From Pantoea sp. Cy-639 (GTDB taxonomy: Bacteria; Pseudomonadota; Gammaproteobacteria; Pseudomonadales; Pseudomonadaceae), in NCBI RefSeq assembly GCF_011752525.1, contig NZ_VWXI01000017.1, positions 62,001 to 126,000 of the forward strand: a stretch of 64,000 bases of DNA, in the 5' to 3' direction. The translations under genes were made by a program, and so were the position numbers. Of this stretch, positions 1-6,989 are shown piece by piece (the first letter of the stretch is position 1; each line of letters opens with the position of its first letter). The notes under the pieces are model-generated. The model was not told the origin of the DNA and searched no databases. It worked only from the letters and a program-made list of their open reading frames with translations.

Positions 1-8
1 AGGGTACC

Positions 9-506
9 TTGACGCGCTTCGTCAGCGCCTACATCAACGAAGTGCCGGAACTGCTCGAGGCGGCGCACAGCGTGGCCCTCGAAGCCGGCATCGAATCGCA
101 GATCAAACCGGTCCTGAAGATCGCCGAAGCCTACTTCCTGCAACCACCGAGCGTGATGGCCGGGCAGATCGGCCTCGACAGCCTGCTGGACGAGGCCTAC
201 CTGGCCCATCGCCTGGTGGAGGAGGTCAACGACCTGTATATCCGCCACTTCCAGCAACCATTGATCCCGGTGGACACCACCGTGGCCAACCTGATCGCCC
301 ACCAGCTGATCGGCGAAACCTTCGCCAACCAGCTCGACGAAGTGGTGCACCACTCGGTGGACGAGATGCTCGACGACGAAAGCTTCGCGGTAGAGTCGGT
401 GGAGATCTATCGTGACAAGCTGTCCAGCCCGCAGACCGGCGAGGCGTGGAAACGCTGGCCGTGCCTGTCGCGCCAGCTGGGTGTGGAGCTCGGGCAGTCG
501 GCCTGA
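9..506 (+). CDS. Conserved hypothetical protein (PA0104-like), possibly 5'-truncated
   Basis: An acidic, probably all-helical protein of 165 residues. I recognise no catalytic motif, signal peptide or membrane segment, so no function is assigned. The TTG start at position 9 has a purine-rich AGGG only four bases upstream, which is tight, and the frame is open to the left edge of the window. The true start could therefore lie outside. By position it matches the conserved hypothetical gene that follows the SulP/carbonic anhydrase pair in P. aeruginosa (PA0104, from memory). It converges on the SulP gene, with a hairpin in the 51-base gap between them. Confidence 0.6.
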   Translation: MTRFVSAYINEVPELLEAAHSVALEAGIESQIKPVLKIAEAYFLQPPSVMAGQIGLDSLLDEAYLAHRLVEEVNDLYIRHFQQPLIPVDTTVANLIAHQLIGETFANQLDEVVHHSVDEMLDDESFAVESVEIYRDKLSSPQTGEAWKRWPCLSRQLGVELGQSA

Positions 507-521
507 GGTTCCTTCGACATC

Positions 522-546
522 GCTGGGGCTGCAGTGCGGCCCCAGC
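522..546. terminator. Hairpin between convergent genes (REP-like)
   Basis: Perfect 8-bp arms GCTGGGGC (522-529) and GCCCCAGC (539-546) surround a 9-base loop. No T-run follows on either side. It resembles the inner half of the REP elements seen elsewhere in the window and may act as a weak bidirectional terminator or mRNA 3'-end stabiliser. Confidence 0.5.
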
Positions 547-557
547 AATCTGACAAG

Positions 558-2093
558 CTAAGCCCCGATACCCGCCGAGGTGCGTAACCTGCCCTCGACC
601 CGCCGTTTCAGGCGCCGTCGCTCGATCACCAGCCGCGCGCCCTTGGCCGCGCCTGCGCGTCCCCAGTCCTCCAGCAGTTCCAGGCAGGAATGGTCGATAT
701 AGCTCAGGTTGCCCAGCGGTACATGCAGCGTGGTCCCCTGCGGCACGCTGTCGAGTACCTGGGCCAGCGCCGGCACCTTGAGAAAGGTCGCCGCGCCACT
801 CAGACGCAGTTCCATGTGCCCCGGCGCCGCCAACGCTACCAGGCCGATCTTCAACCGCGCCGCCTTGAACGCCAGCTTCAGCAGCGTCAGGGCAAAGCCC
901 AGCAGCACGCCTGTCAGCAGGTCGGTGAAGATGATCGCCAGCGCCGTGGCCGCATAGGTGAACATCGGCATCCACCCATAGCGGCGCAAACCTCGGAACG
1001 CCTTGAAGTCCACCAGCTTGACGCCGGTATACACCAGCACCCCGGCCAGACTGGCCACCGGGATCTGCTGCAGCACGCTGCTCAACGCCACGACGAACGC
1101 CAGCAGCCAGAACCCGTGCAGGATCGCCGAGGCCCGGGTCCGGGCACCGGCCTGGACATTGGCCGAACTGCGCACGATCACGCCGGTCATCGGCAGCGCG
1201 CCGAGCACCCCACAGAGCATGTTGCCGATACCCTGCGCCGACAGTTCGCGGTCGAAATTCGAACGCGGACCATTGTGCATGCGATCCACTGCCGCTGCGG
1301 ACAGCAACGTCTCGGCACTGGCGATGAAGGCCAGGGCGAAGGCAGCCACCAACAGGCCAGGGTCGGCCAGCTTGAGCAGATCGGCCGGACGCAGCCAGTC
1401 GACGGCCTGGGAGAGGTCGGCCGGCACCTGCACACGGTCGACCGGCAGCGCCAGCCACAGACTGATGACCGTCATCGCCGCAACGCCGAGCAAAGCCCCC
1501 GGCACGAACCGCAGCCGCCGGGGCCGCCAGCGCTCCCAGCCCCACATGATGGCGATGGTGCCCAGGCCCAGGGCACCCGCCTGCCAGCCGTTGCCCTCAC
1601 GCTCCGACGGCAGCGCCGCTACCAAGGTCGCAGGGAAGCCCAGCAGATTGCCCACGCCCGAAGGCTGCGGCGTCGTATCGAACATCACATGCACCTGGGA
1701 CAGCACGATCAACACGCCGATACCGGCGAGCATGCCGTACACCACTGCCGGTGCCGTCACCCGGAACCAGCAGCCCAGACGCAGCCGCCCGGCCAGCAGT
1801 TGCAACAGGCCGGCCAACAGCAGGAGCGGCCCGAGCATGGCCATTCCATACTGGCGCACCAGCTCGAACACCAGCACCGCCAAGCCCGCCGCCGGGCCGC
1901 TGACCTGCAACGGCGAGCCGGCCAGAAAGCCCACCACGATGCCACCGATGATCCCGGTGATCAGCCCTTTGGCCGGCGGCATGCCAGAGGCGATGGCGAT
2001 ACCCATGCACAAGGGCAGGGCTACCAGGAACACCACCACCGAGGCCATTAGTTCACGCGGCAGCGCCGCTTTGATCTGTGTCGTGTTCACCAT
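558..2093 (-). CDS. SulP family inorganic anion transporter
   Basis: Inner-membrane SulP/SLC26-type permease of 511 residues that would move sulfate, bicarbonate or a similar anion. About a dozen hydrophobic segments follow a short cytoplasmic N-terminus (MVNTTQIKAALPRELMASVV). The C-terminal ~90 residues look like a reduced STAS domain. The start at 2093 is chosen because AAAGGAG lies just upstream; a longer frame to 2135 has no such site and begins with non-conserved sequence. It lies downstream of a beta-carbonic anhydrase gene on the same strand, which makes bicarbonate a plausible substrate. That substrate is inferred, not shown. Confidence 0.88.
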   Translation of the reverse strand: MVNTTQIKAALPRELMASVVVFLVALPLCMGIAIASGMPPAKGLITGIIGGIVVGFLAGSPLQVSGPAAGLAVLVFELVRQYGMAMLGPLLLLAGLLQLLAGRLRLGCWFRVTAPAVVYGMLAGIGVLIVLSQVHVMFDTTPQPSGVGNLLGFPATLVAALPSEREGNGWQAGALGLGTIAIMWGWERWRPRRLRFVPGALLGVAAMTVISLWLALPVDRVQVPADLSQAVDWLRPADLLKLADPGLLVAAFALAFIASAETLLSAAAVDRMHNGPRSNFDRELSAQGIGNMLCGVLGALPMTGVIVRSSANVQAGARTRASAILHGFWLLAFVVALSSVLQQIPVASLAGVLVYTGVKLVDFKAFRGLRRYGWMPMFTYAATALAIIFTDLLTGVLLGFALTLLKLAFKAARLKIGLVALAAPGHMELRLSGAATFLKVPALAQVLDSVPQGTTLHVPLGNLSYIDHSCLELLEDWGRAGAAKGARLVIERRRLKRRVEGRLRTSAGIGA

Positions 2094-2113
2094 GAAACTC
2101 CTTTCTGAGGTTC

Positions 2114-2133
2114 GCGGCCATTCCTCTGGCCGC
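2114..2133. repeat. Inverted repeat in the SulP leader
   Basis: Arms GCGGCCA (2114-2120) and TGGCCGC (2127-2133) with a 6-base loop lie 21 bases upstream of the SulP start codon, in the ~190-bp gap after the carbonic anhydrase gene. It could attenuate or process a carbonic anhydrase-SulP transcript. No T-run is present. Confidence 0.4.
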
Positions 2134-2283
2134 AAGCACGGGGAACCCTGAATCGCGCGCAGGCGCGGGCCGCCAGCGGGTTTGCCGGCAAGACGGTCAG
2201 GGCATTTTCAAGGCAGGCGAAGGCCGCGCCGCACCCATCGGGTGCAGCCGGCTATCAAGGTCGGTTCAGCGTGTCCGGGTCGC

Positions 2284-3003
2284 TTAGTAGCGGCCTCTCG
2301 GTGTAGCGGAGGGGATCGAATCGCCGGCGGTCAGCGGCAGGAAACGGTCGCTGGCGGCATCGTAGGCTTCGATCTGGCTGGTTTCGATGTCGTAGATCCA
2401 GCCATGGATGTGCAGTTGGCCGGCAGCCAGGCGCGAGGCCACCGACGGGTGGGTGCGCAGGTGATGCAGCTGGGCGATGACGTTTTCCTTGGTCAGCAGT
2501 TGCATGCTTTCGTGCTCGCTGCCACAGGAGCAGTTGTCCTCGATCACCGTGCGCGCGACTTCGGCATGACGCAGCCAGGCGGCAACGGTCGGCATCTTGT
2601 CCAGCGAGTGCGGGTTGAGCACCGCGCGCATGGCGCCGCAGTCGGAGTGGCCGCAGACGATGATGTGGTGAACGCCAAGGGCCAGCACGGCGTATTCGAT
2701 GGCGCTGGATACACCGCCGTTCATCTGGCCGTAGGGCGGCACGACGTTACCGACGTTACGGGTGACGAACAGATCGCCCGGCGAGCTCTGGGTGATCAGC
2801 TCGGGAACGATGCGCGAGTCGGCGCAAGTGATGAACATGGCGCGGGGCTTTTGCGCGGTGGCCAGCTTCTTGAACAGCTCCTGCTGCTCGGGGAAGACTT
2901 CGGTGTGGAACCGCAGGAAGCCGTCGACGATATGCTTCAGGGCAGCATCGGCGCTCTCGGCGGGTGCAGCCGGGACGGCCTTGGAGGGGTCCTTGACGGG
3001 CAT
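2284..3003 (-). CDS. Beta-class carbonic anhydrase
   Basis: Zinc enzyme of 239 residues that interconverts CO2 and bicarbonate. The zinc ligands are visible: Cys60 and Asp62 in CADSR, and His119 and Cys122 in GHSDCG. The N-terminus (MPVKDPSKAVPAAPAES) is Ala/Pro-rich with no clear signal peptide, so the protein is probably cytoplasmic. The length fits bacterial beta-CAs. It lies upstream of the SulP transporter on the same strand, an arrangement also known in P. aeruginosa (PA0102/PA0103, from memory). The pair could supply bicarbonate for carboxylation or pH balance. Confidence 0.93.
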   Translation of the reverse strand: MPVKDPSKAVPAAPAESADAALKHIVDGFLRFHTEVFPEQQELFKKLATAQKPRAMFITCADSRIVPELITQSSPGDLFVTRNVGNVVPPYGQMNGGVSSAIEYAVLALGVHHIIVCGHSDCGAMRAVLNPHSLDKMPTVAAWLRHAEVARTVIEDNCSCGSEHESMQLLTKENVIAQLHHLRTHPSVASRLAAGQLHIHGWIYDIETSQIEAYDAASDRFLPLTAGDSIPSATPRGRY

Positions 3004-3446
3004 GGTTCATCCTCTTGACGGTGTGAAGGTAAGTCCATTTTACCGGGGAAAGATTTTGGCTATGCGGGGATTAGATGACGCGCACAGAAAATTGATCACA
3101 GTCCCGATGGGGTGATGGCTACGCTAGCGGAGAAAACTTAACTGAAACTTAATTGCGCAGGCTCTAGAACAGGCGTTCCAGATGAAAGGTGGGAGCTCTG
3201 GATAATAGCAAAAAAGCATCAGTTGCCAAGCATCATGAGTGAAATGGGGCGATAGGTTTAGTTGGACTGATGCTCTGTGAACAGCTACGCCAGTGAGGCG
3301 TGCACAGAACGAGGAGCATGGACATCTTGGGGGCGGTCTTGCCCCGCGATAGAGCCAGCATCGCAATCCCGCGGCAAGGCCCTTCCACGCTCCCTCGCGA
3401 TACCACTCATGCGGTTCCTGCCCATGCCGCCCTCATGCATGCACTC
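3004..3446. other. 443-bp gene-free stretch of low GC
   Basis: No credible gene was found here. The six-frame products are short and compositionally unlike pseudomonad proteins. Positions 3120-3240 are only about 45% GC, against about 63% around them. The stretch must hold the carbonic anhydrase promoter at its left end and the end of the radical SAM transcript at its right end. I could not pick out a convincing -35/-10 pair or a terminator. An unannotated small RNA is possible but unsupported. Confidence 0.4.
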
Positions 3447-4505
3447 TCAGAACAACGCCATCTGCGCACCCGGCGGACAGAACGCGCTGCAATCCAGCGC
3501 CATCCCCTCCCGCCCTTCAAACCCCAGCTGCCTGGCCGCCTTGCGAAAGCGCTGCGCCAGCAATTCGGCGAACACCCCTTCGCCGCGCATCCGCGCCCCG
3601 AACCGGCTGTCATACAGCTCACCACCGCGGCTCTGGCGAATCAGGCTCAACACATGAGCGGCGCGCTGTGGATAGTGGTCCTGCAACCACTGCTCGAACA
3701 ATGGCGCCACCTCCAGCGGCAAGCGCAGCAGCATGTACGCCGCGCTCTGCGCGCCAGCCTCCCGAGCCGCTTCCAGCAAGCGCTCCAGCTCACTGTCGTT
3801 GATCATCGGAATCATCGGCGAACACAGCACGCCCACCGGCACGCCCGCCTCGCGCAATACCCGGATCGCGCGAAGGCGCGCCTTGGGCGCCGCCGCACGC
3901 GGCTCCAGCGTGCGCTTGAGCTCATCGTCGAGGGTGGTGAGGCTGATCATCACCCGAGCCAGGCGCTGGCCGGCCAGTTCGCTGATCAGGTCGAGATCGC
4001 GCAGTATCAGCGAGCCTTTGGTGACGATGGTCACCGGATGACGGTAGCGCAGCAGCACTTCGAGCAGGCGCCGGGTGAGTTGCTGCTCGCGCTCGATGGG
4101 CTGGTACGGATCGGTGTTGGAACCGAGGTTGATCGGCGCGCACACATAGCCAGGCTTGCTCAGTTGCTGCTCGAGCACATCGGCGGCATTGGTCTTGGCA
4201 ATCAGCTTGGTTTCGAAGTCCAGGCCGGGAGACAGGTCCCAGTAGGCATGGCTGGGGCGGGCGTAGCAATAGATGCAGCCATGCTCGCATCCGCGATAGG
4301 GATTGATCGAACGATCGAAGGGCAGGTCGGGCGAGGTGTTGCGGCTGATGATGCTCTTGGCTGTCTCGATCCTGACCTCGGTGCCCTGGGTCAGCGGGGC
4401 CTCCTGGTACCAGCCATCATCCTGCACCACCGATTGGCGCGGGGCGAAACGATTGTGTGGATTCTGGGCCGTGCCACGGCCTTTTTGCGGCGCTGGAGTG
4501 AACAT
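3447..4505 (-). CDS. SplB-like radical SAM protein (PA0069 family), SOS-box controlled
   Basis: Radical SAM enzyme of 352 residues in the COG1533 / Rv2578c / PA0069 family, related to spore photoproduct lyase. The 4Fe-4S cluster motif CEHGCIYC gives Cys73, Cys77 and Cys80. The N-terminal GRGTAQNPHNRF stretch is typical of the PA0069 group. The substrate is unknown. The start at 4505 has GGAG six bases upstream. The alternative ATG at 4532 falls inside a perfect LexA-type palindrome and is rejected. P. aeruginosa PA0069 is, as I recall, a reported member of the LexA regulon. A DNA-damage-linked role is therefore likely, but repair of a photoproduct is inference. The gene lies 74 bp downstream of a same-strand peptidase gene. 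Confidence 0.88.
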   Translation of the reverse strand: MFTPAPQKGRGTAQNPHNRFAPRQSVVQDDGWYQEAPLTQGTEVRIETAKSIISRNTSPDLPFDRSINPYRGCEHGCIYCYARPSHAYWDLSPGLDFETKLIAKTNAADVLEQQLSKPGYVCAPINLGSNTDPYQPIEREQQLTRRLLEVLLRYRHPVTIVTKGSLILRDLDLISELAGQRLARVMISLTTLDDELKRTLEPRAAAPKARLRAIRVLREAGVPVGVLCSPMIPMINDSELERLLEAAREAGAQSAAYMLLRLPLEVAPLFEQWLQDHYPQRAAHVLSLIRQSRGGELYDSRFGARMRGEGVFAELLAQRFRKAARQLGFEGREGMALDCSAFCPPGAQMALF

Positions 4506-4517
4506 TACAGGCTCCGA

Positions 4518-4539
4518 ATACTGTCCATGCATACAGTAT
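4518..4539 (-). promoter_or_regulatory. LexA (SOS) box upstream of the SplB-like gene
   Basis: A perfect palindrome with 7-bp arms, ATACTGT (4518-4524) and ACAGTAT (4533-4539), separated by CCATGCAT. It fits the LexA rule CTG-N10-CAG exactly (CTG at 4521, CAG ending at 4536). It sits 13-34 bases upstream of the start codon at 4505, where a repressor would block initiation. Confidence 0.85.
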
Positions 4540-4579
4540 CCATCCTAGCGCATTCATTCCAGCGCCTTCGATCCACTGG

Positions 4580-6577
4580 TCAGTTCAGGCCATACCAACG
4601 CAGGAATGCCTCCAGCGTCATCGGGCGTCCCAGAAAATCTTCAGTCCCTTCGGACATCGGCTTGCTCGTCGCCCAATCGGCGAATGCAGCCCTGAAGCGC
4701 TTGCCCGTTCGATTGTTGAGTACGCCCCATCGCTCGAACAGGGTAAACACATCGATGGCATGCACGCCTCCCCACGTGTAGCTGTAAAAGCCGGCCTCGT
4801 AACCCGTCACCAGATAGTCAAAAGCATGCGCCGGCTTTTCGAAGCTCGCCAAAGGCCGGCAACCACAGCGCTCAAGGCACTCCTCCAAGCGCTGCTGCAG
4901 GCTTTTACCGTCACTCGGAGACGTGTGCAGTGCCAGGTCGAACATCGCCATGCCCACGCCGCGAGCACAGTCATCGAGATCCTCCTCGCGCAGCTCAGCC
5001 AGTACCACCTCGGCTTGTGCCTGGGTTAGCGACTCACCCGTCAGGTAATGCCTGGAAATCCCGGCCAGGTACTCGGCGTTCCATAACCAGCGCTCAAGAA
5101 ACTTACCGTAGAACTCCTGGTTGTCCGAACCGGATTGACGCGAATCCGACAGCACGTGATTGGTTGCAGGCATCAACAGGATGTGCAAGGCATGGCCGAA
5201 CTCGTGGAACAGCTTACGCAGCGCCAGATGGTCGAGCAGTGCTGGCTCGCCGTTCTGGCCCGGAGCCCCGTCGCTGACGACCACTACCGAGGCGGGATGG
5301 GCACGGCCCTCGGTATCTCTTCGACGATGGCGCAACGCGACGGTGTGAACGTCTGCCGACTTGCCTGGATAGAGAAGGACATCGAGATAAAGCTGCCCCA
5401 CATGCGTAGTGTCCTGCTCTACGCGAAAGCTTCGTACGCTGGAGTGCCATTTCGAAGTCGAAGGAATGAGCGTGAGATCAAACACCTGCCGGGCCAGGTC
5501 GACCAGAGCCTGCACCGCCTGATCCAAAGTGAAGTAACACCGCAGCTCTTCGCTGTTCATGCTGTGCTTGCGCGCGCGCAGGTACTTGATGTCCCAGGGC
5601 TGAGCCTCATCTAGGTTATGCTGCTCGGCCAAGCGCTGCAGGCCAGATCTGGCCTCGAGCATGACCGGCTTGAGCTTTTGCGCCAAACGCTGCAGCAGGT
5701 CATTTACAGGCTCGACCGCACCGGCGGCTTTGCCTTGCAGCATCAACTTGGCGTAGCTGCCGTTTCCAATCAGTTGTCCCTTCTGTTCGCGTAACAGCGC
5801 CAACTGTTGCAAGTGGTGACCGTTGTCTCGCTGCATGTCAGCGTGGGTACCTCTGGAATGGAAGGCCTTGAACACCGCCTGGCGCAGATCCCGATTGTCG
5901 GCAAACTCGAGGATGGCGTTGACATGCTGTTCATTGCACAGGATCCGCCAACCTTGCACGCCTGCTTTCCTTGCTTCCTCAGCCATCAGGTCACGCAGTC
6001 GTTGCGGCACCCCCTGCAAACGGCTCTCATCATCGACATCGATACCGGACTGCAGAACTGTCTCTTCGAGCGTTCTGTGAAAGCCGCCAACATGTTCGTT
6101 GATGTCATCTTCCAGCTGGGTCAGCCTGGTGCTTTGCTGAGCGTCCAGGTGCACACCGGCCAGACGATACTCCAGCAGAATCTTCTGCAGGGTCGCTCGC
6201 TCGTACACGTCCAAGCTAGGGTCACTGTTGGCGAGACGTTCATAGAGCGCGTGCAAGGGCCGATTCCTGCGGTTCTCCATGAACAACTGCTGTGCCCGCC
6301 CATACCCATCGTTGAACGCCGCCTTCCAATCGTCTCCTTTACTGATCAGAGGCAATGTCCCCAAAACAACCCCCTGCATATCCGCAATCACGGTATCCAT
6401 TGCCAACACCAGCCCGTACCAGCTGGGTTGTTCTCGTTGCTTGGTCAGGACTTGATCAAGACCGACCTCATAAGCCTTGATCACCGTATCAAGGGCCGAC
6501 TTCACATGGTTGAGCGTCACCGCGTCATAGTCGACGGGGCCGCGGTTTTCGTTGAGGAGGGGGTTTTGCGCGTGCAT
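4580..6577 (-). CDS. Divergent M3 family metallopeptidase (PrlC paralogue)
   Basis: Oligopeptidase-like protein of 665 residues, no signal peptide, homologous to PrlC encoded just upstream. The zinc motif HEFGH is at 458-462 and the third ligand Glu488 sits exactly 26 residues further on, as in PrlC. The Gly-rich loop and LPSQ after the zinc motif are lost (here NQEFYGK). The conserved loop His (PrlC FAHIFAGGY) is replaced by Asp587 in FDYLVTGY, although a His lies two residues earlier. Its DNA is visibly lower in GC than prlC, suggesting transfer or relaxed history. AGGAG precedes the ATG. Zinc binding should persist, but substrate range is probably changed. Confidence 0.85.
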   Translation of the reverse strand: MHAQNPLLNENRGPVDYDAVTLNHVKSALDTVIKAYEVGLDQVLTKQREQPSWYGLVLAMDTVIADMQGVVLGTLPLISKGDDWKAAFNDGYGRAQQLFMENRRNRPLHALYERLANSDPSLDVYERATLQKILLEYRLAGVHLDAQQSTRLTQLEDDINEHVGGFHRTLEETVLQSGIDVDDESRLQGVPQRLRDLMAEEARKAGVQGWRILCNEQHVNAILEFADNRDLRQAVFKAFHSRGTHADMQRDNGHHLQQLALLREQKGQLIGNGSYAKLMLQGKAAGAVEPVNDLLQRLAQKLKPVMLEARSGLQRLAEQHNLDEAQPWDIKYLRARKHSMNSEELRCYFTLDQAVQALVDLARQVFDLTLIPSTSKWHSSVRSFRVEQDTTHVGQLYLDVLLYPGKSADVHTVALRHRRRDTEGRAHPASVVVVSDGAPGQNGEPALLDHLALRKLFHEFGHALHILLMPATNHVLSDSRQSGSDNQEFYGKFLERWLWNAEYLAGISRHYLTGESLTQAQAEVVLAELREEDLDDCARGVGMAMFDLALHTSPSDGKSLQQRLEECLERCGCRPLASFEKPAHAFDYLVTGYEAGFYSYTWGGVHAIDVFTLFERWGVLNNRTGKRFRAAFADWATSKPMSEGTEDFLGRPMTLEAFLRWYGLN

Positions 6578-6669
6578 CGAAGGCTCCTGCCCGATTGTTG
6601 GTCAACTCGAGCATGGAGAGCAGCGCCGTGTGCATGGCGCTGAATATCTACTACATGGGTAAGGAGGGT

Positions 6670-6700
6670 GCGTCACGCCTCGCCTCGGCATGGGTGACGC
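6670..6700. repeat. Inverted repeat between yheV-like gene and M3 paralogue
   Basis: Arms GCGTCAC (6670-6676) and GTGACGC (6694-6700) lie just after the end of the YheV-like gene, with no T-run. It may mark the end of the prlC-yheV transcript. The rest of the 130-bp gap (6578-6707) shows nothing else recognisable. Confidence 0.35.
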
Positions 6701-6707
6701 AGCGACC

Positions 6708-6989
6708 TCACTCGGCCGGCTTCTTCAGCTTCGGATTGGGGAAGAACTGCACGGTCTGCACCTTGGCCGGCGCCGCCTTGGGCGCCTGGTGGTTGACCCG
6801 GGTACCCAGCTCCTTGGGTACCGACAACCCCTGTTCGTTGAGGGTGTCGGTGAACCCGCAGGCCACGCACTCGCGGTGTGGCACGCCGTCCTCGTTCCAC
6901 ATGGTCAGCTTGTCCATCTCGCTGCACGCCGGGCATACCGCCCCGGCGATGAAGCGTCGCTTGGTCTTGTTCACGGCCACCTCGCTCAT
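6708..6989 (-). CDS. YheV family zinc-ribbon protein
   Basis: Small putative metal-binding protein of 93 residues. Two Cys pairs, CPAC (about residues 19-22) and CVAC (about 41-44), form a zinc ribbon. The C-terminus is basic and Pro-rich. Its ATG overlaps the prlC stop codon in an ATGA quadruplet (6986-6989), so the two are translationally coupled and probably co-transcribed. The molecular role is not known to me. The coupling suggests a link to oligopeptidase A or to nucleic-acid handling, but that is guesswork. Confidence 0.85.
   Translation of the reverse strand: MSEVAVNKTKRRFIAGAVCPACSEMDKLTMWNEDGVPHRECVACGFTDTLNEQGLSVPKELGTRVNHQAPKAAPAKVQTVQFFPNPKLKKPAE

Noticed and set aside
226..1545. 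Long minus-strand frame across the SulP gene
   Set aside because: Ala/Gly/Arg-rich shadow with no homology pattern; the SulP frame has clear membrane segments.
2182..3018. Plus-strand 278-codon frame over the carbonic anhydrase
   Set aside because: Antisense shadow; the minus strand has the zinc ligands of a beta-carbonic anhydrase.
3124..3366. 80-codon minus-strand frame in the low-GC gap
   Set aside because: No start context, no recognisable protein pattern, and codon use unlike neighbouring genes.
4506..4532. Nine-residue N-terminal extension of the SplB-like protein from ATG 4532
   Set aside because: That ATG lies inside the LexA palindrome, while the ATG at 4505 has a good ribosome-binding site and the family-like N-terminus.
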